A stretch of DNA of 45,036 nt from RGIG3009 sp045595445 (GTDB taxonomy: Bacteria; Bacillota; Clostridia; Oscillospirales; Acutalibacteraceae): the NCBI GenBank assembly GCA_045595445.1, contig JAZOAK010000078.1, forward strand, positions 1-45,036, read 5' to 3'. Positions 30,199-38,460 of the stretch are shown piece by piece; within the stretch, counting starts at the first letter, position 1; every line of letters starts with the position of its first letter. Under the pieces are notes generated by a model. It was given only the letters and a program-made list of their open reading frames with translations, made no database searches and had not been told where the DNA came from. Made by a program: the position numbers and the translations under genes.

Positions 30199-32895
30199 TT
30201 ATCCCAACTGATTCATGCTCTGTTCAAGCAATGTGATCTTTTCTTGCAGCCGTGCCGCTTGATCGCGCGCCGTCTGTACCACCGCTTCGGGTGCTTTGTC
30301 GGTAAACGACGGGTTTGAAAGCCGCGCCAACACACCGTCAAGCTGTTTTTGTGCGGTCTCCTTTTCTTTGGTAAGTCGCGCTTTTTCGGCCTGCAAGTCC
30401 ACAAGCTCCGCCATCGGGAACTTGATGGTGGCATCCGCCGTAACGATGCTGACCGCACCGTCCACCTCAAACGCTTCACCTACCGTCACCTCGGACGCGG
30501 ACGCAAGTCGCAAAAAGAACGGCACACCCTTCTTGAAAGTATCGGCGAACGCGGTCTCCACAAAGATCTGCGCCTTGCGGGACGGCGGCACGTTCATCTC
30601 ACCGCGGCGGTTACGGATCGCACCGATTGCCTCCATAATGCGCTCCATTTCTTTTTCTTCCGACAAGAAAGACAACGTCTCGTCATATACCGGCCACGAA
30701 GCGATCATTAGTGCGTCACCCTCGTGCGGCAACGATTGCCAGATCTCCTCCGTCACGAACGGCATAAACGGATGCAACAGTTTCAGCATGCCGGTCATCA
30801 CGTACACAAGTACCTGCCGTGCCGCCGCCGCGTTTTCGCCCTGCAAACGACCCTTGCACAGCTCAATATACCAGTCGCAGAAATTATCCCAAATGAAATC
30901 ATAGAGTTTCTGCACCGCAATACCAAGTTCATATTTATCCAGATTTTCCGTCACCGCGCGGACAAGCGTATTAAAGCGCGAAACAATCCACTTATCTTCA
31001 AGCGTCAGTTCTGCGGGCAACGACAGGTCTACCGGCTCATCTCCGATATTCATCAAAATAAACCGCGCCGCGTTCCAGAGCTTGTTCGCAAAGTTGCGGG
31101 ACGACTCCACCTTATCACTCATAAAGCGCATATCGTTTCCGGGGCTGTTACCGGTTGCCAGCATAAAGCGCAACGCGTCCGCGCCGTATTGGTCGATGAT
31201 TTCAAGCGGATCCACACCGTTGCCGAGCGATTTCGACATCTTGCGACCTTGTGCATCACGCACCAGACCGTGAATCAACACCGTATGGAACGGCGCCTTA
31301 TCGGTATAGGCAAGTCCGGAGAAGATCATGCGACTAACCCAGAATCCGATAATATCGTATCCGGTCACCAACGTATCGGTGGGATAGAAATAGTTAAGAT
31401 CCTCGCTGTCCTCATTCGGCCAACCGAGGGTCGAGAACGGCCACAGCGCCGAAGAGAACCAGGTGTCCAGCGTATCGGGATCCTGCGTGAGCGCGTGACT
31501 GCCGCATTTCGGGCAGACCGCGGGCGCTTCTTTTGCGACGATCGTCTCACCGCACTCCGCACAGTACCACGCGGGAATCTGGTGACCCCACCACAGCTGA
31601 CGGGAGATACACCAATCACGCGTACCGCGCATCCAGTTCATATAGTTTTTGGTGAAACGTTCGGGAACGAACTTGATCTCGCCCTTTTCCACCGCCTCAA
31701 TAGCAGGCTTTGCCAGCGGCTCCATCTTGACAAACCACTGCTTGGATACCATCGGCTCAATGGTCTGATGGCAACGATAGCAGGTGCCAACGTCGTGCTT
31801 GCGGGGCTCGGTCTCTTTCAGGTAACCCCCCGCTTCAAGATCCGCCAAAATCGCTTTGCGCGCTTCGAGCGCCGTCATGCCCGCGTACTTGCCGCAATCC
31901 AGCACTTCCGGCTCGTCAATCGCCGCACGGCCGGATGCCCGCAGTTCGTCCGCCGCCGCTTTGTCCGCAGCACCCGTCAGGTGACCGTCATAGGTAAACA
32001 CACGGATCATCGGCAGATCGTGACGTTTACCAACTTCAAAGTCGTTCGGGTCGTGTGCGGGCGTGATCTTCACCACACCCGTACCCTTGGTCATATCCGC
32101 GTGCTCGTCGCACACGATCGGAATTTCCTTGTTGAGGAGCGGCAAGATCACGTGGCAGCCGTGCAGATGTCTATATCGCTCGTCCTCCGCATTGATCGCC
32201 ACCGCCGTGTCACCCAGCATCGTTTCGGGACGCGTGGTCGCCAGTTCCAACTGCTCGCCGGTCTCCTTGACCGTATACAGCAGATGCCAAAAATGGCCGT
32301 CTTTTTCCTCGTACTCCACCTCGGCATCCGAAATGGATGTGTTGCAATGCGGGCACCAGTTGACCATACGGTTACCGCGATAAATGAGCCCCTGCTCATA
32401 CAGACGTACGAACACCTCTTTGACCGCCTCAGAGCAGCCCTCGTCCATGGTAAAGCGCTCGCGTTCCCAGTCACAGCTGGATCCCAGCTTTTTCAGCTGA
32501 TCGACAATACGGTTGCCGTATTGATTTTTCCATGCCCACGCGCGCTCCAAAAAACCGTCACGCCCGAGCATTTCTTTGGTAAGACCTTCCTTGCGCATGG
32601 CCTCCACCACTTTGGCTTCGGTCGCAATAGACGCGTGGTCCGTACCGGGCAACCACAAGGCCTCATACCCTTGCATACGCTTAAAGCGGATCAAAATATC
32701 CTGCAAGGTTTCATCCAAGGCATGTCCCATATGCAATTGACCCGTGACGTTCGGAGGCGGGATCACAATGGTATACGGTTCCTTTTCGGGATTCGGCTGG
32801 GCATGGAACCAGCCGCCCTTCGTCCAGAACTCGTAAATACGATCCTCCACTTCACGCGGATCATACGTTTTGGCTAATTCTTTGCGCTCTGCCAT
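30199..32895 (-). CDS. valS: Valine--tRNA ligase
   Basis: An 898-residue class I aminoacyl-tRNA synthetase that charges tRNA-Val. HIGH motif PPPNVTGQLHMGHAL (residues 46-60), the CP1 editing domain with TTRPETMLGDTAV (about 229-241), a zinc-type CAEC...CPKC pair (about 445-465), the KMSKS motif (about 545-549), the anticodon-binding domain with WDNFCDWYIELCKG, and the C-terminal coiled coil typical of ValRS. The start at 32895 follows GGAGGACACC. Its leader is short (about 35 nt) with no T-box. First gene of an operon with the thioesterase. Confidence 0.97.
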   Translation of the reverse strand: MAERKELAKTYDPREVEDRIYEFWTKGGWFHAQPNPEKEPYTIVIPPPNVTGQLHMGHALDETLQDILIRFKRMQGYEALWLPGTDHASIATEAKVVEAMRKEGLTKEMLGRDGFLERAWAWKNQYGNRIVDQLKKLGSSCDWERERFTMDEGCSEAVKEVFVRLYEQGLIYRGNRMVNWCPHCNTSISDAEVEYEEKDGHFWHLLYTVKETGEQLELATTRPETMLGDTAVAINAEDERYRHLHGCHVILPLLNKEIPIVCDEHADMTKGTGVVKITPAHDPNDFEVGKRHDLPMIRVFTYDGHLTGAADKAAADELRASGRAAIDEPEVLDCGKYAGMTALEARKAILADLEAGGYLKETEPRKHDVGTCYRCHQTIEPMVSKQWFVKMEPLAKPAIEAVEKGEIKFVPERFTKNYMNWMRGTRDWCISRQLWWGHQIPAWYCAECGETIVAKEAPAVCPKCGSHALTQDPDTLDTWFSSALWPFSTLGWPNEDSEDLNYFYPTDTLVTGYDIIGFWVSRMIFSGLAYTDKAPFHTVLIHGLVRDAQGRKMSKSLGNGVDPLEIIDQYGADALRFMLATGNSPGNDMRFMSDKVESSRNFANKLWNAARFILMNIGDEPVDLSLPAELTLEDKWIVSRFNTLVRAVTENLDKYELGIAVQKLYDFIWDNFCDWYIELCKGRLQGENAAAARQVLVYVMTGMLKLLHPFMPFVTEEIWQSLPHEGDALMIASWPVYDETLSFLSEEKEMERIMEAIGAIRNRRGEMNVPPSRKAQIFVETAFADTFKKGVPFFLRLASASEVTVGEAFEVDGAVSIVTADATIKFPMAELVDLQAEKARLTKEKETAQKQLDGVLARLSNPSFTDKAPEAVVQTARDQAARLQEKITLLEQSMNQLG

Positions 32896-32930
32896 AGGGG
32901 TGTCCTCCAAATAACAACAATATATAATGC

Positions 32931-32959
32931 AGTATATCACACTTTTTCCCAATGTACAA
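32931..32959 (-). promoter_or_regulatory. Promoter of valS
   Basis: Leftward TTGTAC (32959-32954), 17 bp, TATACT (32936-32931). There is no room for a T-box between it and the start. Confidence 0.65.
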
Positions 32960-32999
32960 GAAAAAAGCACTGTAAACACCCGCTTTTTTTACGGACGAC

Positions 33000-33028
33000 T
33001 TGACTTTTTACGCCGTTGTTTTTATAAT
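33000..33028 (+). promoter_or_regulatory. Promoter of the NagB-like gene
   Basis: TTGACT (33000-33005), 17 bp, TATAAT (33023-33028). Confidence 0.78.
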
Positions 33029-33065
33029 AAAATGGAAGTTCAAGAAATATTAAGGAGGACATAAA

Positions 33066-34004
33066 ATGGATTTTTTAAGCACCGTTAAAGGTTCCGATTT
33101 GGAGAACTACTTCCCCAAGGGATGGGACATGAAACGAATCGACGAATGCTGCGAAAAGGGCGTCGCCCGCGAAGCGTTCTGGAACGACGAATTTCAGCCG
33201 ATCGCCTGCGAGTCTTTGAGCGATTTTGACACCTTCATGGGTCACGAGATCGCCAACACCATCCGTAAGGCGCGCGAAGCCGGCGAGAAACTCGCCATGA
33301 TCCTGCCTGTCGGCCCGATGGGTATGTATAAATGGGCTTCCTACTTCTTAAAAGAATGGAACGTCAAATGCGACCACGTTTACACCTTCAACATGGACGA
33401 GTGGTCGGACATCGACGGCAACACCCTGCCGTCCGACAACCCTGCTTCGTTTGAGTACAGCATGAAGCAAGCGTTCTTTGACAAACTCGGTGAGAACACC
33501 GTTCCGCCCGCACAGCGCAACTTCGCTACCAAAGCGAACCTGCCCACCTACCCCGAGAAGATCGCTGCTCTGAAAGCGGAAGGCGCGAAACTCGTGTTGG
33601 TATACGGCATCGGCCGCGCTTGCCACATCGCGTTCTGGGAGCCGACCTTTGCTGAGGATTATGCAACCGAAGCCGAGTGGAAAGCCGCTCCGTACCGCAT
33701 CGGTGCGAAACTCACCCCGATGACCATCGAGCAGAATGCTATCACCAGCTTCAAGAGCCGCACCACGCTGGTTCCCTGCTTTGCGAACACCATGGGCCCC
33801 GGTCTCATGTTCCAGGCAGACTATGCCATCGGCGGCGCCGACGGCACCTTGGGCCGCGGCATGGGTTGGCAAGGCATGAGCTTCCTCATCACCTTGCACT
33901 ACGGCCCGAACACGAGCTTCACCTCGTCCTACATTCCCACGCTGCCCGGCAGACTGTTCTATCTCAAAGAACTCGCCGGTCCGCTCACTCCGGAATGCAA
34001 CTAA
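33066..34004 (+). CDS. Glucosamine-6-phosphate isomerase (NagB)-like protein
   Basis: A 312-residue soluble protein of the NagB/6-phosphogluconolactonase fold, longer than NagB (about 245-265). Matching blocks: ILPVGPMGMYKWASYF (phosphate loop, about 80-95), TFNMDEW (about 111-117, keeping the catalytic Asp of NagB) and YGIGRACHIAFWEPTF (about 182-197). In NagB the last block is GxDGHIAFNEP; here the Asp of the ring-opening Asp-His-Glu set is Ala, while His and Glu remain. Likely a sugar-phosphate isomerase or deaminase with altered chemistry. The start follows AAGGAGGAC; own promoter and terminator. Confidence 0.72.
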   Translation: MDFLSTVKGSDLENYFPKGWDMKRIDECCEKGVAREAFWNDEFQPIACESLSDFDTFMGHEIANTIRKAREAGEKLAMILPVGPMGMYKWASYFLKEWNVKCDHVYTFNMDEWSDIDGNTLPSDNPASFEYSMKQAFFDKLGENTVPPAQRNFATKANLPTYPEKIAALKAEGAKLVLVYGIGRACHIAFWEPTFAEDYATEAEWKAAPYRIGAKLTPMTIEQNAITSFKSRTTLVPCFANTMGPGLMFQADYAIGGADGTLGRGMGWQGMSFLITLHYGPNTSFTSSYIPTLPGRLFYLKELAGPLTPECN

Positions 34005-34017
34005 TGCCTTAAAAGTA

Positions 34018-34054
34018 ATCGCCCCTTCCGAAACGGAAGGGGCGATTTTTTGTT
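34018..34054. terminator. Terminator after the NagB-like gene
   Basis: 13 bp stem ATCGCCCCTTCCG/CGGAAGGGGCGAT, AAA loop, then TTTTTTG; shared with the convergent oxidoreductase gene. Confidence 0.92.
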
Positions 34055-34058
34055 TGAA

Positions 34059-35300
34059 TTACAGTTCTACAACGTCCGTTGCGGGACGGAACATCCATTT
34101 GCCGTTGGTAAAGTCGGGAATCTGCTGCACCGAACCACCCTCGCGGATGGATTGCTCGGACAAGACAGACACCGCCATCCACGCCGCAGCATCGTACACG
34201 TCAAGCGGCATCGGCGTGCCGTTCTTGACCGCTTCGATAAACGCGCGATGCGTGAAATAGTCCATACCGCCGTGACCCATCTCCTTGACCTCGTCGGAAA
34301 TATCCTTCCAGATCGACGGCAGATAATCCGCCTCGTACTCGGTCGCGTTGTTCAAGAATTTCTCGTAGTTGCGATACGTATCCAGCTCGCACTCTTCCGG
34401 ATGCACACCGTCAATAAACACGGAGTTCGTCTCCTGCTGATAGAAACCTTTCGTACCGCGAACCGTGAAACCACGGGTGTAGTAGCGCGGTAAAGTCGTA
34501 TCCAAGGTGAGCAACATCGTTTCGCCGTTCTCACACTTGATAATCGTCTGCACGATATCGCCCTGCTTGAACTCGGCGTTCAAAACTTCGTCGGAATACT
34601 CCACTTTATCCTTCGTTTCCTCAATATACGCCTTTAAGCCTGCCGCCTTGGACGCCATCGAGGTCAACGACACCATACGGTTACCGCGGTTAATGTTGAA
34701 CAGCTTCGCCATGGGGCCAAGCTCGTGCGTGGGATAGTTCTCACAGTTGCGGGTGCGGTAGTTACGGAAACGGTAATGGCGCTGTTGAATACCCTCCGCG
34801 ACCTCTTTACGCAGATCGTGACCGTAAACGCCGGCGCAGTGTACCACTTCACCGAATAAACCATGGCGCATCATGGCCGTTGCCAGCAACTCATCCTTAC
34901 CGTAGCAGCAGTTTTCCATAAACATATACGGTGTGCCCGTTTCCTCGTGCGTGCGCACCAACTGCCAGCAATTATTGATGGAATATTCGCTTCCCACTTC
35001 GCTGGCGACCGGAATGCCCGCGCGCATGGAAGCAATCGCGATTTCCGCGTGCATATCCCACGCGGTGTAGATGCTGATCGCATCCACGTTACCACAAGCA
35101 ATCACCTCACGGTAATCGGTCGTCTTAAACGGCTCTGCCTGACCCGCTTCAACGATGGCTTTCGCCGCTTCCTCTACACGATCTTCATACGAATCGCATA
35201 CCGCCGTGATCTGCACGTCACCCATTTTAAGGAGAATATCCTTGAGGATCTGCAAACCGCGCGCACCAAGACCGATAACACCAATTCTGACTGTATCCAT
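34059..35300 (-). CDS. Gfo/Idh/MocA family protein, GH109-like
   Basis: A 413-residue cytosolic protein. The N-terminal Rossmann fold has VRIGVIGLGARGLQIL (about 4-19), and the family's EKP-type block is replaced by VASEVGSEYS (about 97-106). In the C-terminal domain the segment YRTRNCENYPTHELGPMAK (about 182-200) strongly recalls glycoside hydrolase family 109 (alpha-N-acetylgalactosaminidases using NAD+), where YPTH..GP is conserved. An NAD-dependent glycosidase or dehydrogenase on amino-sugar glycosides is therefore likely. No signal peptide. The start follows AAAGGAGCGG. Divergent from an AraC regulator that probably controls it. Confidence 0.78.
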   Translation of the reverse strand: MDTVRIGVIGLGARGLQILKDILLKMGDVQITAVCDSYEDRVEEAAKAIVEAGQAEPFKTTDYREVIACGNVDAISIYTAWDMHAEIAIASMRAGIPVASEVGSEYSINNCWQLVRTHEETGTPYMFMENCCYGKDELLATAMMRHGLFGEVVHCAGVYGHDLRKEVAEGIQQRHYRFRNYRTRNCENYPTHELGPMAKLFNINRGNRMVSLTSMASKAAGLKAYIEETKDKVEYSDEVLNAEFKQGDIVQTIIKCENGETMLLTLDTTLPRYYTRGFTVRGTKGFYQQETNSVFIDGVHPEECELDTYRNYEKFLNNATEYEADYLPSIWKDISDEVKEMGHGGMDYFTHRAFIEAVKNGTPMPLDVYDAAAWMAVSVLSEQSIREGGSVQQIPDFTNGKWMFRPATDVVEL

Positions 35301-35327
35301 ACTTTCCGCTCCTTTGCTTTTTTCTTT

Positions 35328-35356
35328 ATCATACCGCGTGTTTCAAAACGGTACAA
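35328..35356 (-). promoter_or_regulatory. Promoter of the GH109-like gene
   Basis: Leftward TTGTAC (35356-35351), 17 bp, TATGAT (35333-35328). Confidence 0.6.
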
Positions 35357-35440
35357 TGGAATTTTCTCTCACAAAAACTGTGTTTTTTTACCATCTTTAC
35401 TTTTATATGTCGATATGATAAACTGTTTTTGGTGATACGT

Positions 35441-36250
35441 ATGGGGAAATTTCTTTCAAAACAAGATATGCGTTTTTTTCTCTCCGAGGGAGATCTGCAC
35501 ATCATCAACCTCGGCTACAACGATTTTTCCAAGCCGGATTTGGCCCCGATTCATTCCGCGCGTCTGCAAGGGTATTACACCTTGCATTACGTCATCAGCG
35601 GAAAAGGAATGCTGACCTTCGGCGGAAACACTTACACGGTCGGCGCAGGTTCTCTGTTTTTTCTGCCGCCGGATCAACCGATTTTGTATTACCCCGACAC
35701 AGACGATCCGTGGGAATACGTGTGGTTTGCGTTTAACGGTGAACGCGCCGCGCAGTACGGTGAACTGATGGGTTTCTCGGAACAGACGCCGGTGCTTGCC
35801 GCGCCGCATGCCATCCGCCTTTGTTTAGACCGATTATTTCTATCGCTCGAAGATACCGATGGGGATGAATATTATCTGGTGCTCTCCGCCTTTTATGAGA
35901 TCGTGCACCGTTGCCGTCACGCGGTTTTGCCACGCAGTATGGCGAGCGCCAAGGAGATCATCGACGCCAACTTTACCCACAACAACTTTTCCATTGACAC
36001 GCTGTGTCGAACGTTATATATCAGCCATTCGCATTTGTGCCGACAATTCAAGACGGCATACGGACTATCCGTCAAGCAATACCTTATCACCCGCCGCTTG
36101 GAGCACGCCAAACACCTCTTATCGACCAGCGAGTTGCCGGTAAAAACCGTTGCGCTGTCCTGCGGGTTTAACGATGAGTTGCATTTCATGAAAACCTTTA
36201 AGGCAGCCACCGGTATGACCGCCCTCGCTTATCGCAATCGTTCACGATAG
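35441..36250 (+). CDS. AraC family transcriptional regulator
   Basis: A 269-residue regulator. The N-terminal AraC-type cupin has LHYVISGKGMLTFGGNTYTV (about 43-62), then GSLFFLPPDQPILYYP; the C-terminal DNA-binding domain (about 170-267) has FSIDTLCRTLYISHSHLCRQ and VKTVALSCGFNDELHFMKTF. The ATG at 35441 is weakly served by GGTGAT; TTG/GTG codons at 35429-35432 are alternatives. It is divergent from the GH109-like gene, its most likely target. A sugar-responsive activator is inferred. Confidence 0.9.
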   Translation: MGKFLSKQDMRFFLSEGDLHIINLGYNDFSKPDLAPIHSARLQGYYTLHYVISGKGMLTFGGNTYTVGAGSLFFLPPDQPILYYPDTDDPWEYVWFAFNGERAAQYGELMGFSEQTPVLAAPHAIRLCLDRLFLSLEDTDGDEYYLVLSAFYEIVHRCRHAVLPRSMASAKEIIDANFTHNNFSIDTLCRTLYISHSHLCRQFKTAYGLSVKQYLITRRLEHAKHLLSTSELPVKTVALSCGFNDELHFMKTFKAATGMTALAYRNRSR

Positions 36251-36252
36251 AA

Positions 36253-36290
36253 AACGCGCCTCGACTATTCGTCGAGGCGCTTTGCTTATG
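36253..36290. terminator. Bidirectional terminator between AraC and NhaC genes
   Basis: 10 bp stem GCGCCTCGAC/GTCGAGGCGC, 5 nt loop; T-rich tails on both strands. Confidence 0.82.
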
Positions 36291-36298
36291 AGTATTTC

Positions 36299-38110
36299 TT
36301 ACGCAGCCTTGCGCTTCTGAATGGCACGGATCGCGAGGATCGCGGCAAACAACAGCACCAAGCAGATGGGCAGCACCACCCACGCGCTCTGCACGAAACC
36401 GCACAGCACGTAACCAACAAAGGATACGGCGGCAACGAGCAACGCATACGGCAACTGTGTGGACACGTGCGCAATGTGATTGCACTGTGCACCCGCAGAT
36501 GCCATGATGGTGGTATCCGAGATGGGCGAGCAATGGTCACCACACACTGCACCCGCCATACAAGCGGAGATCGCGATCACGGTAATCGCACCGGACTCGG
36601 CACCGAACACGCTGAGCACGATCGGGATAAGGATACCGAACGTACCCCACGACGTACCCGTCGCAAAAGACAAACCAACCGCGATCAGGAAGATGATAGC
36701 GGGCAGGAACAGCGCGAACGAACCGGCAGACTGCTCCACGAGCTGCGAAATAAAGATCTTCGCGCCAAGGCTGTCGGTCATCGCCTTCAGCGTCCACGCA
36801 CAGGTAAGAATCATGATCGCGGGTACCATCAGCTTAAAGCCTTCCGGTACGCAAGCCATACAGTTCTTAAACGAGATCACACCGCGCAGTGAGAAATAGA
36901 TCACCGCAAACAGAAGTGCTACGACCGAACCGTACGCCAGACCCACGGATGCATCACAGTTAGAGAACGCCGTGATGAAGTTCTTATAGCCTTCCTCACC
37001 CGCGGTGAAGAAGCCACCGGAATAGATCATACCGACAATACAGGACGCGACCAAGAACAAGATCGGCACAACGAGATCCCACACACGGCCCTTGGGATTT
37101 CCCTGCATATTCTCAACGGCTTCCTCCACTTCAACCGTGAAAATGTCACCGTTTTTCGCGTTGTCTTCGTGCTTCTTCATCGGACCGAAATCGGTTTTTG
37201 TGAAAGCAAGGAAGAGCATCATCGCGATTGTGAGCAGTGCATAGAAGTTGTACGGAATCGCGCTGATAAACAACGCCATACCATTTTCGGCACCGCTGGC
37301 GGCCGCAAAACCGGAAACCGCCGCTGCCCACGACGAGATCGGAGCAATAATGCAAACCGGTGCCGCCGTCGCGTCGATGAGATACGACAGCTTCGCGCGC
37401 GAAATCTTCTGCTCGTCCGTCACGGGACGCATAACCGAACCCACTGTCAGGCAGTTAAAATAGTCATCAACAAAGATCAACACGCCGAGCGCGATCGTCG
37501 CGAGCTGCGCGCCGATACGGCTCTTGATATGCTTCGTTGCCCAACGACCAAACGCCGCGGAGCCACCTGCTTTGTTCATCATCGCCACCAAAGCGCCCAA
37601 CATAACGAGGAACAGCAAAATACCCACGTTATAGCTGTCTGCCAAGCTGGCAACAAAGCCGTCGCTGATCACGTGTACGACCGTACCCTCAAAGTTAAAG
37701 CCGGAATAGATCAAGCCGCCCGCCAAAATACCGACAAACAGCGAGGAGTACACCTCTTTGGTGATGAGCGCCAACACAATGGCAATCACCGGCGGCAACA
37801 ATGCCCAGATAGTAGCATATTGACCGACCGACTCACGCACCGTTTCAAGTGCTTTCTCCAAATGCGTGTCAAAATCGGGATCCGCATTCAGGTTGTCGGC
37901 ATAACCGTCCACGTACGCCTGTGCCGACTCACCGTCCGACAGATCGTACTCCACGTCATCCAACGTGAACACCACGTCGCTCGAAGGCGTCGCGCCGACT
38001 GTCGTCGTGTCGCCGTCTGCCGAAACCGTCAGCGCAAAGGTCGTTACCAAAAACACGACCAAGCACATGATCGAAACCGTCAGCCAGCGGGGTCTTCTGG
38101 TTCTTCTCAT
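36299..38110 (-). CDS. NhaC-family antiporter, probable lysine transporter
   Basis: A 603-residue membrane protein. The core (about 90-600) has about 11-12 segments with the NhaC-type blocks LLFLVMLGALVAMMNKAGG, GVLIFVDDYFNCLTVGSVMRP (about 211-231), DATAAPVCIIAPISSWAAAV and SFATGTSWGTFGILIP. An N-terminal signal-like helix (about 9-31) and an acidic ~55-residue outer segment precede the core, which is unusual for NhaC. The start at 38110 follows AGGAGGGAC. A lysine riboswitch in the leader places it in the group of NhaC-type carriers (LysW) known to be under LYS-element control, so lysine uptake is more likely than Na+/H+ exchange. Confidence 0.88.
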   Translation of the reverse strand: MRRTRRPRWLTVSIMCLVVFLVTTFALTVSADGDTTTVGATPSSDVVFTLDDVEYDLSDGESAQAYVDGYADNLNADPDFDTHLEKALETVRESVGQYATIWALLPPVIAIVLALITKEVYSSLFVGILAGGLIYSGFNFEGTVVHVISDGFVASLADSYNVGILLFLVMLGALVAMMNKAGGSAAFGRWATKHIKSRIGAQLATIALGVLIFVDDYFNCLTVGSVMRPVTDEQKISRAKLSYLIDATAAPVCIIAPISSWAAAVSGFAAASGAENGMALFISAIPYNFYALLTIAMMLFLAFTKTDFGPMKKHEDNAKNGDIFTVEVEEAVENMQGNPKGRVWDLVVPILFLVASCIVGMIYSGGFFTAGEEGYKNFITAFSNCDASVGLAYGSVVALLFAVIYFSLRGVISFKNCMACVPEGFKLMVPAIMILTCAWTLKAMTDSLGAKIFISQLVEQSAGSFALFLPAIIFLIAVGLSFATGTSWGTFGILIPIVLSVFGAESGAITVIAISACMAGAVCGDHCSPISDTTIMASAGAQCNHIAHVSTQLPYALLVAAVSFVGYVLCGFVQSAWVVLPICLVLLFAAILAIRAIQKRKAA

Positions 38111-38130
38111 AAATATGTCCCTCCTACAAA

Positions 38131-38166
38131 AAATAAATCGCGATCGCACCTTATGGAACGATCACG
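38131..38166 (-). terminator. Riboswitch-controlled terminator before the NhaC gene
   Basis: CGTGATCG/CGATCGCG stem (one wobble), then ATTTATTTTTT on the minus strand, 21 bp before the start codon. The left arm TGATCG can also pair with CGATCA at the end of the riboswitch, giving a plausible antiterminator. Confidence 0.7.
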
Positions 38167-38179
38167 ACAAACAGACGAT

Positions 38180-38340
38180 TTGATCGATAGCGCTCCACGG
38201 TTGTGACAGTTGACAACATATTTTGCAGCCAACCAGCGTCGGTGCGGCAGGGCCCGCTCCCGAAACTTCGGCAAAACACCCTTTCGCACGCTCGCACCTG
38301 TGAGTTGTTCGCGCTACTGATGTATTTCGCACCTCTATCT
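38180..38340 (-). promoter_or_regulatory. Lysine riboswitch (L box)
   Basis: On the minus strand the leader carries the LYS-element consensus in order: AGAGGTGCGA (38336 leftward), ATCAGTAGCGCG, the GCGAAAGGGTG...GCCGAAG block, GCTGGTTGG, CAACTGTCACAACCG and GTGGAGCGCTAT. Binding of lysine to this five-helix domain normally favours the downstream terminator and turns expression off. It explains regulation of the NhaC-family gene as a lysine importer. Recognised by eye from the consensus; a covariance search would confirm it. Confidence 0.92.
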
Positions 38341-38355
38341 ACGATTTATGTTTTG

Positions 38356-38384
38356 ACTATATCATATCTGCCGACACTTGTCAA
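38356..38384 (-). promoter_or_regulatory. Promoter of the riboswitch-NhaC transcript
   Basis: Leftward TTGACA (38384-38379), 17 bp, TATAGT (38361-38356); transcription would start just before the riboswitch. Confidence 0.8.
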
Positions 38385-38391
38385 CAAAAAA

Positions 38392-38460
38392 GGCCCCCTT
38401 GTGTAAAGGGGGCCGGCATTTGCGAAGCAAATGACTGGGGGATTGTCAAAACAATCGCTC
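38392..38460. repeat. Short interspersed repeat with two hairpins
   Basis: GGCCCCCTT/AAGGGGGCC (38392-38414) and CATTTGC/GCAAATG, then ACTGGGGGATTGTC. This resembles the dispersed GGAGG...GGGGGATTGTC repeats common between genes in gut Firmicutes. It fills the space between the NhaC promoter and the kinase stop and could also terminate the kinase transcript. Confidence 0.6.

Noticed and set aside
30724..32877. A 717-codon open frame antisense to valS
   Set aside because: It is Arg/His-rich shadow sequence of a highly conserved gene; no domain or start signal.
32896..32960. T-box riboswitch before valS
   Set aside because: Only about 35 nt separate the promoter from the start codon and no T-box motif (TGGNACC-type) is present.
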